A stretch of 62,486 bases of DNA from positions 1 through 62,486 of the forward strand of contig JAGAJI010000022.1 in assembly GCA_017626135.1 (NCBI GenBank), given 5' to 3'. The translations under genes were made by a program, and so were the position numbers. The stretch is from Clostridia bacterium (lineage in GTDB: Bacteria; Bacillota; Clostridia; Christensenellales; Borkfalkiaceae). Below the pieces are notes generated by a model. It did no database searches and was not told where the DNA came from. It saw only the letters and a program-made list of their open reading frames with translations. Of the stretch, positions 17,417 through 27,479 are shown in pieces (within the stretch, counting starts at the first letter, position 1; each line of letters starts with the position of its first letter).

Positions 17417-18241
17417 ATGAAATTGATTTATACGAGACAGACAAATAAATATATCGTGAAGAATTTTCTCTATATCTTTCCGTTCGTATTGATCCCGGCA
17501 TTGTTTTTGTCCCTCTCTTTGTCGAACGGGGAGATCAGCGCGGTCCTCACCGCATTTTTCACGGGCAATCTTGCGTCGTGGGATTTTTGGGAGGTCTTTC
17601 ACGCCATTTCCGTGTTGAATTTCGCTTCCTGGAAGACCATTCTGGCAGGCGTGGCGGGAGTGATCGTGATCGTGCCTTGCATGGCGCTCTTCACCGCTTT
17701 TTTGGAAAAGCATATGCGCATCGGCAAGAGAACGTTCAACGGCTTGTTCCCTAAGCTGAACGACAATTTCACGTCTACCTTTTTGTATACCGCCCTGATT
17801 TTGGTGGCGTACGAGCTTTGGGCGGTCGTGTTGTCGGCGCTCTTGTATTTGCTGTCGATGATTCCCAACCTCCCGACGGCGTACGTGTTCATCGTGCTCG
17901 TTTTCCTTGCAGGTCACGTCGTGCTGTTGTACGCGTTGGGGACGATCTATCTTTGGTTACCCTGTATGCAGATCACGGGTTTCCCCGTGCTGGAAGCGTT
18001 GCAGTACGCCCACCAGCTCGTCGTACCCGCGCGTTAGGGAATCTTCTTCGAACAGTTCACGTTCCTGACGTTGACGGAAACGTTGATCTCCATCTGCGCC
18101 GTATTCGTCACGTCCGGCTTCGTCTTTACGATTTTAACGACGGCGTTGATGGCGATGTCGCTGATGTATTACTTCGTGCGTATGCAGACGGTGTATTTCG
18201 ATCGCGATAACATTGAAAGAATGGATTTGAAAAAATATTAA
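17417..18241 (+). pseudogene. Integral membrane protein interrupted by an in-frame TAG
   Basis: The frame runs 206 codons to TAG at 18035-18037. It then continues in the same frame for 67 further codons that still look like this protein (GIFFEQFTFLTLTETL, a hydrophobic helix, and MQTVYFDRDNIERMDLKKY) to TAA at 18239-18241, 9 bases before the next start. Six or so membrane helices are predicted, with the first at ~residues 15-35 (YIFPFVLIPALFLSLSLS). One base change (for example CAG to TAG) explains it. TAG ends several normal genes here, such as murB and the Si-type citrate synthase, so recoding is unlikely. Function unknown; it pairs with the following membrane protein. Confidence 0.7.
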
Positions 18242-18250
18242 AGAGGATTT

Positions 18251-19258
18251 ATGAGATTTACAAACGTTTTACGATTGTTGATGAAAAATTCCAAACAGGT
18301 CGTGTATCTGTTGATCAGCAAAGTGATTACGACGCTCGTCGTGCTCGCGCTTTGCGCGGCGTTTATCTTGCCCGAGTTGTTGGAAATCATAGAAAGCCCG
18401 GCGGCGCAGGCGCTCTACGAGGATTTTATGCAGGTTTTGCCCTTATCCTTAGAGGCGGGAGAGGCGTACGATCCGATTTCCGCCATCAACGCAATTTTCA
18501 AAGCGGGCGGTTCGCTCAGTCAATTTTGGGCGTTTTTGGTATCGGAAAGCCTGAAATTCATTCCTGCCGTCGTGGGTTGCGTTTTGGTGTATTTGGCAAA
18601 ATGTTTCGTGGACGAGGTCATTCATTTCACCGTCGGCTGTACGCTCAACGATAAGATGGCGACTTATGCGGAGACCCCGTTCGGGACGGCGTTCGTGGCA
18701 AATCTGGGCAAGGCAAGCAATTACGCGTGGCTGTATACGCTCGTCACCGTTCTTACAGACGGCGTCGGGTTGGCGATCCTCGTCGTGTTCCTGCGGTTTT
18801 TGCCTTTGCTCTTGGCGCTGTTCTTGGGCGTGACCGTAATCGTGGGGATACAGGCGATCAAGATGACTTTGACGAGCAACTGGATGCCTGCCATGACGAC
18901 GGACAACAAGAAATTGAAGGAGGCACTCCGCTGTAAAGAAACGCTCACCAAGAGCTATTTCTCGAAGACGTATATGCTGTACGCCGTCCTCGTGTACCTC
19001 GTCATCGTCGTCAACGTAGTTGCGGCGGTTTGCACTTTCGGCAGCGCGCTTTTGCTCACCATACCGACGTCCTATCTGCTCTTTATATGTGCGCAGTACG
19101 TCAATTACTATACGATGACCGGGAAGAAATACTTCATCACCTACGAGAGTATCGAGACCAACCTCGACCATGGGGATCACGCGCATTTCTTTAATTACCT
19201 GGAAGAAGAGAAAGAGGCTCCGAAACAAGAGACGGCGCCCGTCCACGAGGAAAAATAA
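18251..19258 (+). CDS. Membrane protein of unknown function
   Basis: A 335-residue protein with about five to six membrane helices (VVYLLISKVITTLVVLALCA, FIPAVVGCVLVYLAKCFVDE, VVFLRFLPLLLALFLGVTVIV, YAVLVYLVIVVNVVAAVCTF) and a charged cytoplasmic tail rich in Glu and Lys. The start has AAAGAGGATTT upstream and follows the interrupted membrane gene by 9 bases, so they form an operon and may form a complex. No transport or enzymatic motif is recognisable. Downstream pgm has its own GGAGG site 32 bases later. Confidence 0.6.
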   Translation: MRFTNVLRLLMKNSKQVVYLLISKVITTLVVLALCAAFILPELLEIIESPAAQALYEDFMQVLPLSLEAGEAYDPISAINAIFKAGGSLSQFWAFLVSESLKFIPAVVGCVLVYLAKCFVDEVIHFTVGCTLNDKMATYAETPFGTAFVANLGKASNYAWLYTLVTVLTDGVGLAILVVFLRFLPLLLALFLGVTVIVGIQAIKMTLTSNWMPAMTTDNKKLKEALRCKETLTKSYFSKTYMLYAVLVYLVIVVNVVAAVCTFGSALLLTIPTSYLLFICAQYVNYYTMTGKKYFITYESIETNLDHGDHAHFFNYLEEEKEAPKQETAPVHEEK

Positions 19259-19290
19259 AATTATTTCGAAATATTTGGAGGAAAATAAAG

Positions 19291-21012
19291 GTGGATTACT
19301 TGGCAAAATACCGTGAATGGTTGGCAAATCCTGCGCTCTGCGAAGAGGGGAGAAAGGAACTCGAAAGTTTAGCCGGAAACGAGAAGGAACTCGAATACCG
19401 TTTCGGCGGAGAAATGGAATTCGGAACGGCAGGTATGCGGGGACTCATCGGTTACGGTATCAACGAAATGAATATTTATACGGTTATGCGCGCGACGCAG
19501 GGGCTTGCGGAATGGGTGAAGACGCTCCCTGCCGAAGAACAGGCGAAGGGCGTCGTCATTTCCTATGATACGAGAAGAAAATCGGAAGAATTTGCGAAGG
19601 CGGTTGCAGGCGTTTTGGCGAAAAACGGCATCAAGAGCTACCTCTTTGACGACGTGCATCCCGTGCCCATGCTCTCCTACGCCGTCCGTTATCTCGGCAC
19701 GGTCGCGGGGGTCATGATCACGGCGAGCCACAACCCCAAAGAATACAACGGCTATAAGGTCTACGGCGCAGACGGCGCACAGATGTCTCCCGAAGATACG
19801 GAAAAAGTCGTTTCCTATATCAACAAAATCGATGACTATCTCTCCGTGACTGCGGATTACGACAGCGATCTCATTCTTCCCGTACCCAAAAAGTTGGACG
19901 AAGACTATATCGAAGAACTCTCCAAACTCACCTTGTCCAAGGAAGCGGTGGAAAAATGTGGAAAGGACTTGAAACTCGTCTACACGCCCGTGCACGGCAG
20001 CGGTTACGTGCCCGTCATGGCGATTTTGAAGAAACTCGGCATCAACGCGACGGTCGTAAAAGAACAGGCGGTGAAGGACACCGAGTTCTCGACGGTCAAA
20101 GTGCCCAACCCCGAATATAAGGAAACCCTCTCCATGGGGATCGCCCTTGCCAACGAAATTCACGCGGACGTAGTGTTCGGGACCGATCCCGATTCCGATC
20201 GCCTCGGCGTTGCCCTCAAAAACGACGACGGCGAGTTCGTGGCGCTTTCGGGCAACCAGGTGGGGATTTTGCTCCTTGACTACATTTTGACCAGACTTTC
20301 CGAAGAAGGCAAAATGCCTGCCAATGCGGCGGTCGTCAAATCCTTCGTGACGACGGGTATGGCGAAGGCGCTCTGCGACGATTACGGCGTAACCCTCTAC
20401 GAAACCCCCGTCGGGTTCAAGTTCATCGGCGAGAAGATCAAACAATGGGAACGCGACGGCAAACATACCTACATCTTTGGGTTTGAAGAATCCTGCGGAT
20501 ATCTGCGCGGTACGCACGCAAGGGATAAGGACGCCGTCGTTGCGTCCATGCTCTGCGCGGAAATGGTATGCTACTACACCTATATCGGCAAGAGCGTGTA
20601 TACGAGATTGCAGGAAATTTATGCAAAATACGGGTACGTGCTCGACTTAAACGTCTCCATACAGTATTCCGGGCTCAACGCCATGAAGGAGATGAACGGC
20701 GTCGTCAACGCGTTGAAGACGATGCGACCTACCGATTTTGCGGGGCTCAAAGTGGAGGCGATCCGCGATTACAGCGCGGCAAAGCGCACCGTTCTTGCAA
20801 GCGGAGCCGTCGAGGGAATGGACATTCCCAAGTGCAACTGCGTCTACTACGAGCTTGAAGGCGGTTCCTTCGTTTGCGTCCGTCCTTCGGGAACGGAACC
20901 CAAACTCAAGATTTACTACTCCTTGAAAGCCAAGGACGAAGGGGCGGCGAACACAAAGCTTGTGGAAATCAAAGCGGCGGTCGCCGAGCTTTTGGAAAAA
21001 GCAAAAAATTAA
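19291..21012 (+). CDS. Phosphoglucomutase/phosphomannomutase (alpha-D-phosphohexomutase)
   Basis: A 573-residue four-domain phosphohexomutase interconverting hexose 1- and 6-phosphates. FGTAGMRGLIGYGINEMN is at ~47-64. The phosphoserine loop TASHNPKEYNGYKVYG is at ~145-160 (Ser of ASHN), metal binding GTDPDSDRLGVA at ~293-304, the sugar loop in GFEESCGYLRGTHARDKDAV, and the phosphate loop RPSGTEPKLKIYYS near the C-terminus. GTG start behind GGAGGAAAATAAAG. It supplies glucose 1-phosphate for the UDP-sugar routes also encoded here (galE/galT, glf). Confidence 0.93.
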   Translation: MDYLAKYREWLANPALCEEGRKELESLAGNEKELEYRFGGEMEFGTAGMRGLIGYGINEMNIYTVMRATQGLAEWVKTLPAEEQAKGVVISYDTRRKSEEFAKAVAGVLAKNGIKSYLFDDVHPVPMLSYAVRYLGTVAGVMITASHNPKEYNGYKVYGADGAQMSPEDTEKVVSYINKIDDYLSVTADYDSDLILPVPKKLDEDYIEELSKLTLSKEAVEKCGKDLKLVYTPVHGSGYVPVMAILKKLGINATVVKEQAVKDTEFSTVKVPNPEYKETLSMGIALANEIHADVVFGTDPDSDRLGVALKNDDGEFVALSGNQVGILLLDYILTRLSEEGKMPANAAVVKSFVTTGMAKALCDDYGVTLYETPVGFKFIGEKIKQWERDGKHTYIFGFEESCGYLRGTHARDKDAVVASMLCAEMVCYYTYIGKSVYTRLQEIYAKYGYVLDLNVSIQYSGLNAMKEMNGVVNALKTMRPTDFAGLKVEAIRDYSAAKRTVLASGAVEGMDIPKCNCVYYELEGGSFVCVRPSGTEPKLKIYYSLKAKDEGAANTKLVEIKAAVAELLEKAKN

Positions 21013-21035
21013 AAAAGACGAAAAAAAAGATATGA

Positions 21036-21064
21036 AAGAGCTCGGGAAACCGAGCTCTTTTGCA
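21036..21064 (+). terminator. Terminator after phosphoglucomutase
   Basis: AGAGCTCGG-GAAA-CCGAGCTCT followed by TTTT. Confidence 0.8.
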
Positions 21065-21163
21065 TACCTTATTAAAAAGGCGCATAGGTATAATTTGGCG
21101 AAAATTTTTTCAGAAAAGTAGGCGAAATACTTTCAAAAAAATAAAAAGTGTGATATAATAGGA

Positions 21164-22051
21164 GTGAACGCATTGAAAGAGAAAGAACTCACGTTTGAGT
21201 ACGACCGCTTTGATATCGAAAGACCTTTTGATTTTTCTTCCCATTCCTCGATGGGGTGCGGAGGGAAGGCAAGCCTCGCTTTCTATCCCAAAACGGAGGA
21301 AGAATTCGTCTTTCTCCTAACGAATCTTGGGACGGACTGCGTCGTCGTAGGGAATCTGACCAACGTCCTTGTTTCCGATCTCGGCACGGACAAGGTCGTG
21401 ATTTGCACCAAAAAATTGCGACAAATCCAAGTCGTGAACGAGCGATTCGTATACGCGGAAAGCGGCGTTTTGAGCAACGCATTGCTTGCGTGGTTGCGTG
21501 CTTCGAATTTAGGCGGTGCGGAATTTCTGACGGGAATCCCCTGCACGCTTGGCGGCGCGCTGTACATGAACGCAGGCGCGGGCGGCAGGTATATATCCGA
21601 ACTCGTGCAAACCGTGCGGATCTGTCGCGGCGGCAAGGTGTTGACCATTCCCGTGGAGGATTGCAAGTACGCCTATAAGCACAGTTCGTTTATGGAGAGC
21701 GGCGACGTGATTCTGGGCGCAACCTTACGATTGCAAAGGAGCGATATCCGCGCAATCGCGGAGACGGAGCGATACTATCGGGAAAAACGCAGACGTTTGC
21801 CCAAGGGCAGGAGTTTGGGGTGTATCTTCAAAAATCCGCCCGAAGGTTCGGCGGGAGAGTGGATCGAGCGCGCGGGTTTGAAGGGCTTGCGGGTGGGCGG
21901 AGCGAAAGTCTCCGAGCTGCACGCAAATTTCATCATCAACGACGCGAATGCTACGGCGAGGGAGATCCGTGCCTTGATCGGGTTGATCAAAAACGCGGTG
22001 TTCTCCTATTGTGGCATACTACTTGAGGAAGAAATCCAGTACATAGATTAG
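21164..22051 (+). CDS. murB: UDP-N-acetylenolpyruvoylglucosamine reductase
   Basis: A ~295-residue FAD enzyme that reduces the enolpyruvyl group to give UDP-MurNAc for peptidoglycan. SSMGCGGKASLAFYPKTEEE lies near the start. The FAD/substrate region is LTGIPCTLGGALYMNAGAGG, then YKHSSFME. The catalytic Ser is in RSLGCIFKNPP, a Cys-containing variant of the usual GS.FKNP. HANFIINDANATA closes the domain. The start is GTG 21164 or, better placed after AGGAG, TTG 21173. It is the short type IIb MurB. First gene of a murB-PHP-whiA-dnaE-pfkA block; ends in TAG. Confidence 0.92.
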   Translation: MNALKEKELTFEYDRFDIERPFDFSSHSSMGCGGKASLAFYPKTEEEFVFLLTNLGTDCVVVGNLTNVLVSDLGTDKVVICTKKLRQIQVVNERFVYAESGVLSNALLAWLRASNLGGAEFLTGIPCTLGGALYMNAGAGGRYISELVQTVRICRGGKVLTIPVEDCKYAYKHSSFMESGDVILGATLRLQRSDIRAIAETERYYREKRRRLPKGRSLGCIFKNPPEGSAGEWIERAGLKGLRVGGAKVSELHANFIINDANATAREIRALIGLIKNAVFSYCGILLEEEIQYID

Positions 22052-22096
22052 GGCGTGTTTCGGAGAACGCGAACACGCGCGGAAAGAGGAACGCTT

Positions 22097-22876
22097 ATGA
22101 TTTTGACAGGTGATTATCATACGCATACGCCGTATTCGCACGGCAAAAATACGATTGACGAAAACGTGGCGCGCGCTAAGGAAATCGGGTTGGAGCAAAT
22201 CGGGATCACCGATCACGGCTACACGCACATTTCCTTTGGACTTCGCCGCCGTGAGGTGGCGTCGTATAAAGCGGAATGCAGAGCCGCGGCGGAAAAGTAC
22301 GGCATAGACGTGCTCGTGGGGTTGGAAGCCAACATTCAGGGCGTATCGGGCAAAGCCGATTTGACGGAAAAGGACTTCGAGGATTTCGATCTGTATCTTT
22401 GCGGCAAGCACGCATTTATTTGGTTTGACAGGCTCGTTTACGATACGATGCTCTTCGGCGCGAAGAATTACGTTTACGAACGGTTGCATCTGAAACCCAC
22501 GAAAGGAATGGTGGCGCGCAACACGAAGGCGTACGTCAACGCGATCAAGAAAAATCCGCTCGACGCCATCACGCACATCAATTTCTATTGCCCTGCCGAC
22601 CCCGTAGAGGTGGCGAAGTGCGCCGCCGACTACGGCACCTATATCGAACTCAATTCCAAGAAGACTCACCTCACCGACGAGGAACTGATGAATATCGTCG
22701 ACAAGACTTCCGCTCGCTTTATCATCGACTCGGATGCACATACCGCGTCGAGAGTCGGGGAGATCAAGCTTGTGGAAGAGCAACTTGCAAGACTGGATTT
22801 TCCGATGGATCGAATTGACAATATCGACGGAAAAAGACCGAATTTCCGTTTTGCGGAATATAAAAAGCATATGTAA
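22097..22876 (+). CDS. PHP-domain phosphoesterase
   Basis: A 259-residue PHP (polymerase and histidinol phosphatase) barrel of the YcdX type. Metal-binding residues are visible in GDYHTHTPYSHGKNT, IGITDHGYTHIS and VGLEANI, with later His in ITHINFYCP and IIDSDAHTASRVG. ATG 22097 follows AGAGGAACGCTT and gives the usual short lead to the first HTHT. It probably hydrolyses a phosphorylated small molecule; the substrate is unknown. One base separates it from whiA. Confidence 0.85.
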   Translation: MILTGDYHTHTPYSHGKNTIDENVARAKEIGLEQIGITDHGYTHISFGLRRREVASYKAECRAAAEKYGIDVLVGLEANIQGVSGKADLTEKDFEDFDLYLCGKHAFIWFDRLVYDTMLFGAKNYVYERLHLKPTKGMVARNTKAYVNAIKKNPLDAITHINFYCPADPVEVAKCAADYGTYIELNSKKTHLTDEELMNIVDKTSARFIIDSDAHTASRVGEIKLVEEQLARLDFPMDRIDNIDGKRPNFRFAEYKKHM

Positions 22877-22877
22877 G

Positions 22878-23822
22878 ATGAACTTTACTTCGGATATCAA
22901 AAAGGAAATAATCAGCCGCGGAATGGGTCGCGGAAGCGTGGGCGCCGTCGAGAAGAAAGCCGCGCTTTCCGCTTTCGTCCGTACCAGCGGCTTTTTGGGT
23001 GAAAAGGACGGCTCGCCCAATTTTTTTATCGTCAGCGAAACGGAGAACGTTGCTGAATTTTTCATGACGACGTTTTCGGACGTATTTAACGCCGAGTTGT
23101 CCGTTACCCGTGCGACGATGGACAGAATGAGCGGAAGGGACAAGCTCCTTTTGCAATGTCCCCAAGGTCAAGCCGCGGAGGTGATGAAACAGCTCGCCCT
23201 CATCAAGCGGACGGGGGGGATCCGCTACGGAATTTCCGCTTCCCTCACTTCGACGGAACAAACGAAGATCGCCTACGTAAAGGGCGCCTTTTTAGGCGGT
23301 GGGAGCTGTACCGTGCCGACGGACGGAGCGAAGACGGGGTATCACCTCGAAATCGTCTTTTCGGACAGACAGACGGCGAGAGATTTTTGCGATCTGTTGG
23401 CGGATCTGGAAATCATCGCGCGCCTTTTGGAGCGCAAGGAGGCCTTCGTCGTCTATATCAAGAGCAAGGAAATCATTTCCGATTTTCTTTCCATGACGGG
23501 CGTGAAGAATGCGCTGCGGAAATTTTCCGCGCTCGTGGAGAAACGGGATCAGGCGAATCACGACAACCGCGCACAGAATTGCATGGCGGGGAACGCCGAC
23601 AAGACGGCGATCGCGGCGGTGAAACAGGTGGTCGCCATTACCAGACTCAAAAATCAGAGCGGCTACGAGGAGCTATCGGAGGAGTTGAAGGAGCTCGCCG
23701 AGCTTCGCTTGCAATTTCCCACGATGTCTTTGCAGGAGCTCGCCGATACGTTGAAGGTGAGTAAGAGCTGCTTGAACCACAGAATGCGGAAGCTCATGCA
23801 GTTGGCAGAAAAATGTGAATAA
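22878..23822 (+). CDS. whiA: Sporulation/cell division regulator WhiA
   Basis: A 314-residue WhiA protein, a DNA-binding factor with a degenerate homing-endonuclease (LAGLIDADG-like) domain and a C-terminal helix-turn-helix. FTSDIKKEIISRGMG starts the N-terminal domain. YVKGAFLGGGSCTVPTDG matches the LAGLIDADG-like core. The C-terminus has ELAELRLQFPTMSLQELADT, then KVSKSCLNHRMRKL. In most Firmicutes whiA follows rapZ and yvcK; here neither lies between murB and whiA, only the PHP gene. Confidence 0.93.
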   Translation: MNFTSDIKKEIISRGMGRGSVGAVEKKAALSAFVRTSGFLGEKDGSPNFFIVSETENVAEFFMTTFSDVFNAELSVTRATMDRMSGRDKLLLQCPQGQAAEVMKQLALIKRTGGIRYGISASLTSTEQTKIAYVKGAFLGGGSCTVPTDGAKTGYHLEIVFSDRQTARDFCDLLADLEIIARLLERKEAFVVYIKSKEIISDFLSMTGVKNALRKFSALVEKRDQANHDNRAQNCMAGNADKTAIAAVKQVVAITRLKNQSGYEELSEELKELAELRLQFPTMSLQELADTLKVSKSCLNHRMRKLMQLAEKCE

Positions 23823-23831
23823 GGTAGTATC

Positions 23832-26800
23832 ATGACGGATTTTGTACATTTACATTTACACACGGAATACAGTCTTTTGGACGGTGCGGCGAAGGTGGAC
23901 GATTTGATCGACCACCTCGTTAAAAATAACATCGATGCGTGCGCGATCACCGATCACGGCAATATGTACGCCTCTTTGTACTTTGCGGAAGAGTGTGTAA
24001 AGAAGGGCATCAAATATATCATCGGTTGCGAGTTGTACGCCGTGGATAACCACCTCGACAAACATCCGGGGAAGAACGAGCATATCGTCTTGCTTGCCAA
24101 GAATAAGACGGGGTATAAGAATATCGTCAAACTCGATTCCCTTTCCTATATCGACGGGTATTACGGCGGCAAGCCCCGCATCAGTTACGATTTGATCAAA
24201 CAGCACAGCGAAGGGGTCATTTGCCTCTCCGCCTGTCTTGCCGGGCGTATTCCGCAGCTCCTGTTGCACGGGGACTACGACGGAGCAAAAGCGTGGGCGC
24301 AGGAGATGAAGGAGATTTTCGGCGAGGATTTCTATATCGAATTGCAGGACCACGGGATTCCCGAACAGAAACAGATCTTGCCCGACCTTATCCGAATCGC
24401 GAGGGAACTCGATATCGGGCTCGTCGCGACCAACGACGTGCACTACATTGAAAAAGAGGACTGGGAAGCGCACGAGATTTTGCTCTGTATCCAGACGAAA
24501 TCCACCCTTGCCAACCCCAAGATGCGCTTTGAACAACACGAGTTTTATATGAAATCTGGGGACGAGATGATGGAGCTCTTCCATTACGTGCCCGAGGCGA
24601 TCACCAACACGCGCGTCATTGCGAACAAGATCGAAGAGCCCGTGTTCGATCTGACGCCCAAGGGGGATCCTATCCGCGATACTTCCCTGATTCCCTTGTA
24701 TACCCCCGACGACGGATCTACCTCGCCCGAATATCTAAAACGACTTACGTGGGAAGGACTTCCCAAACGCTACGCGGAAATCACCGATACCATTCGCGAA
24801 CGCGCGGAGTATGAACTCGGGATCATCATTTCCATGGGCTTTGCGGACTACTTCCTCATCGTGTGGGACTATATCAACTGGTCCCGTCTGCACGGGATTC
24901 CCGTAGGCCCCGGGCGTGGCTCGGGCGTGGGCAGTATCGTCGCCTATTCCATCGGGATCACCGACGTCGATCCCTTGCGCTACGATTTGATTTTCGAGCG
25001 TTTCTTGAACCCCGACCGCGTCTCCATGCCCGACTTCGACGTTGACTTCTGTACCAAGCGCAGATACGAAACGATCGAATACGTGCGAAAAAAATACCAT
25101 CCCGAAAACGTCGCGCAGATCGTCACCTTCGGTACGCTCGCATCCCGAGCCGTCATCAAGGACGTGGGGCGTGTCATGGGCGTGCCCTATTCGGAAACGG
25201 ACAAAGTGGCGAAACTCATGGACGGAAAATCGACCATCGGGGAATTGCTCGGATTGAATATTCCCAAGCTTGAAAAACAGCTTGCCGACCCTTCTCTGCC
25301 CGAAGAAAAGCGGGGGGATATCGAAAAGAAACTCAAAGAGCAAAAGCAAAAGAAAAATCCCGAGTTCATCGAAGTATACGAGACGAACGAGGACTTGCAC
25401 CGCGTCATCGACATGGGCTTGAAACTGGAAGGTATGCCCAAAAACACGTCCGAGCACGCGGCGGGCGTCGTCATTTGCAACAAGGTGCTTTCCGACAACG
25501 TGCCGCTGGCGCGAAACGGGGAGGACATCGTCACGCAATTCGACATGAAAGAAGTCGAGGCGGTGGGTATGTTGAAGATGGACTTCCTTGCGCTCACCAC
25601 GTTGACGGATATTCAGAACACCCTCGAATATATCAAAGAGGGGCACGGGATCGACATCGATTTCAACGAAATCGGGTTGGACGTGCCCGAAGCGTATCAG
25701 CTCATCTCCTCCGGGGACACGGACGCCGTGTTCCAGCTTGAACAAGGCGGCATGAAGAAATTTATGAAGGAATTGCAGCCGAACTGTCTGGAAGATCTGA
25801 TCGCCGGCATTTCCCTCTACCGCCCGGGGCCCATGGACTTCATTCCCACCTATATACGGAATAAGCACCACCCCGACCAGATCGTCTACGATACGCCTTA
25901 CCTCGAACCGATCCTGAAAAACTCCTACGGGGTGATCGTATATCAGGAACAGGTTATGCAGATTTTCCAACAGCTTGCAGGCTATACCTACGGACAAGCC
26001 GACCTTGTTCGCCGTGCCATGGCGAAAAAGAAAAAGAAAGAGCTGATGGAGCAGAAGGACAAGTTTATTTACGGTGCGCCTGCGGAAGGGATTACGGGTT
26101 GCGTATCCAAGGGGATCCCTGCGGAAGTTGCCGCAAAGATTTTCGGGGATATGGAAAGCTTCGCGTCCTACGCCTTCAACAAATCGCACGCGGCAGCGTA
26201 CGCAGTCGTCGCCTACCGCACCGCCTACCTCAAACATTTCTACCTGAAAGAATTTCTTGCGGGTATCTTGAACGACAGAATCGACAAGAGCGACGAAGTT
26301 TCCAAGTACATCATGTACATGAAGGAAAAGAATATCGACGTTCTGCCTCCCGATATCAACCGCTCCAAGGAGATCTTCTGGGTAGAGGGGAACGGGATTC
26401 GAATCGGGCTCGGCGCTCTTCGCGGCGTCGGACGGGACGCCATTGCGCAGGTCATCGAGGAACGCAATCAGAACGGACTGTTCAAAGACTTCTCCGATTT
26501 TGCGACCCGTTGCAGCAAGTACGTGAATAAGCGCATCGTCGAAAGCTTGATCTACGCAGGGGCGTTCGATTGTTTCGGGTACGCCCGCTCGCAGGTGGCG
26601 GCGGTGTACGAGGAAGTGCTCACGCGCGTCAACGCCATGGAAAAGCAGAAATCGGGCGCGCAGATCTCTCTGTTCGGGAGCATCTTGGAAGAACAGTCGA
26701 TCGAGATCAAGTATCCGAATATTCCCGAATACGAGACGATGGAGAGACTCTCCAAGGAAAAATCCGTGCTCGGCGTATACGTCAGCGGACACCCTTTCGA

Positions 26801-27479
26801 AAAGTTCTTGCCCTATTTCAAGGACAGGACCTTCAACTGTTCCATGATGGAATACGAAGAGGACGAGGAAGAGGGGATCAAGACGTACACGCAGATTGAG
26901 GACGGACAGCAAATCACAATGGGCGGTATGATTTCGGCGTTCAAGAAGCTGAAAACGAGAAGCGGCACCTTTATGGCGTTCGTGACCGTGGAAGATTTGT
27001 ACGGATCGATCGAATGCGTTTGCTTCCCCAAAGTGTACGACAGGATCCGCAACTTTTTAGAGTCTGACCGCGTCGTTTCCTTATCGGGAAAACTCAGCAT
27101 CGAGGACGAGAAGGCACCCGTCATTATCGTGGAAAAGATGACGGAATTTACCTTGGAAGAGGATACAGAGAAGAGGACGGCGAATATGGCGCCGCAGGAC
27201 GGATATACGGGAGCGGGCGGCGGATATACGGCGCAGGCGCCCGTTGCGCCCGAAGAAAAATCGGACGCAGAGAAAAATCTGTGGCTGAAAGTCGACACTT
27301 TGGAAGAAGAGGATATCGAAGAGCTGTTGGATACACTCACCTTCTACGCCGGCGATACGAGCGTTTGGTTCGTCAAGAACGGCAAAAAAATGCGCTGCTC
27401 GCAAAAGGTGAGCCTGACGAAAGCGCTCTTGGCGGAGCTTTCCAGCTTCCTTCCCGAAGAATGTATAAAAATTATTTGA
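23832..27479 (+). CDS. dnaE: DNA polymerase III subunit alpha (DnaE type)
   Basis: A 1215-residue replicative polymerase. The PHP domain begins at residue 3 (FVHLHLHTEYSLLDGAAKVD). The palm catalytic aspartates are in MPDFDVDFC (~residues 398-406), with PVGPGRGSGVGSIVAY before it. The thumb/fingers include YRPGPMDFIPTYI and VYQEQVMQIFQQLAGYTYGQ. The helix-hairpin-helix region includes FVEGNGIRIGLGALRGVG (here WVEGNG), and a C-terminal OB fold starts at ~1030 (ITMGGMISAFKKLKTRSG). ATG 23832 is 9 bases after whiA. Its length fits DnaE rather than PolC (no 3'-5' exonuclease insertion). Confidence 0.95.
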   Translation: MTDFVHLHLHTEYSLLDGAAKVDDLIDHLVKNNIDACAITDHGNMYASLYFAEECVKKGIKYIIGCELYAVDNHLDKHPGKNEHIVLLAKNKTGYKNIVKLDSLSYIDGYYGGKPRISYDLIKQHSEGVICLSACLAGRIPQLLLHGDYDGAKAWAQEMKEIFGEDFYIELQDHGIPEQKQILPDLIRIARELDIGLVATNDVHYIEKEDWEAHEILLCIQTKSTLANPKMRFEQHEFYMKSGDEMMELFHYVPEAITNTRVIANKIEEPVFDLTPKGDPIRDTSLIPLYTPDDGSTSPEYLKRLTWEGLPKRYAEITDTIRERAEYELGIIISMGFADYFLIVWDYINWSRLHGIPVGPGRGSGVGSIVAYSIGITDVDPLRYDLIFERFLNPDRVSMPDFDVDFCTKRRYETIEYVRKKYHPENVAQIVTFGTLASRAVIKDVGRVMGVPYSETDKVAKLMDGKSTIGELLGLNIPKLEKQLADPSLPEEKRGDIEKKLKEQKQKKNPEFIEVYETNEDLHRVIDMGLKLEGMPKNTSEHAAGVVICNKVLSDNVPLARNGEDIVTQFDMKEVEAVGMLKMDFLALTTLTDIQNTLEYIKEGHGIDIDFNEIGLDVPEAYQLISSGDTDAVFQLEQGGMKKFMKELQPNCLEDLIAGISLYRPGPMDFIPTYIRNKHHPDQIVYDTPYLEPILKNSYGVIVYQEQVMQIFQQLAGYTYGQADLVRRAMAKKKKKELMEQKDKFIYGAPAEGITGCVSKGIPAEVAAKIFGDMESFASYAFNKSHAAAYAVVAYRTAYLKHFYLKEFLAGILNDRIDKSDEVSKYIMYMKEKNIDVLPPDINRSKEIFWVEGNGIRIGLGALRGVGRDAIAQVIEERNQNGLFKDFSDFATRCSKYVNKRIVESLIYAGAFDCFGYARSQVAAVYEEVLTRVNAMEKQKSGAQISLFGSILEEQSIEIKYPNIPEYETMERLSKEKSVLGVYVSGHPFEKFLPYFKDRTFNCSMMEYEEDEEEGIKTYTQIEDGQQITMGGMISAFKKLKTRSGTFMAFVTVEDLYGSIECVCFPKVYDRIRNFLESDRVVSLSGKLSIEDEKAPVIIVEKMTEFTLEEDTEKRTANMAPQDGYTGAGGGYTAQAPVAPEEKSDAEKNLWLKVDTLEEEDIEELLDTLTFYAGDTSVWFVKNGKKMRCSQKVSLTKALLAELSSFLPEECIKII

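Noticed and set aside
18035..18037. TAG as a recoded sense codon (pyrrolysine or code change)
   Set aside because: TAG ends clearly complete genes elsewhere in the window (for example murB and the Si-type citrate synthase), and the interrupted protein is not of a kind known to use pyrrolysine. A nonsense mutation is simpler.
21154..21159. TATAAT close to the murB start as evidence for a leaderless message
   Set aside because: The matching -35 is weak (TTTCAA), and a good AGGAG site sits between it and the start codon, which would be useless if transcription began there. Left undecided and not listed.
24735..26912. A 725-codon open frame on the minus strand opposite dnaE, and similar long antisense frames opposite hdrA, aconitase and frdA
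   Set aside because: They lie fully inside well-supported genes, lack ribosome binding sites, and arise from the codon bias of the real genes. Their translations show no recognisable domain.
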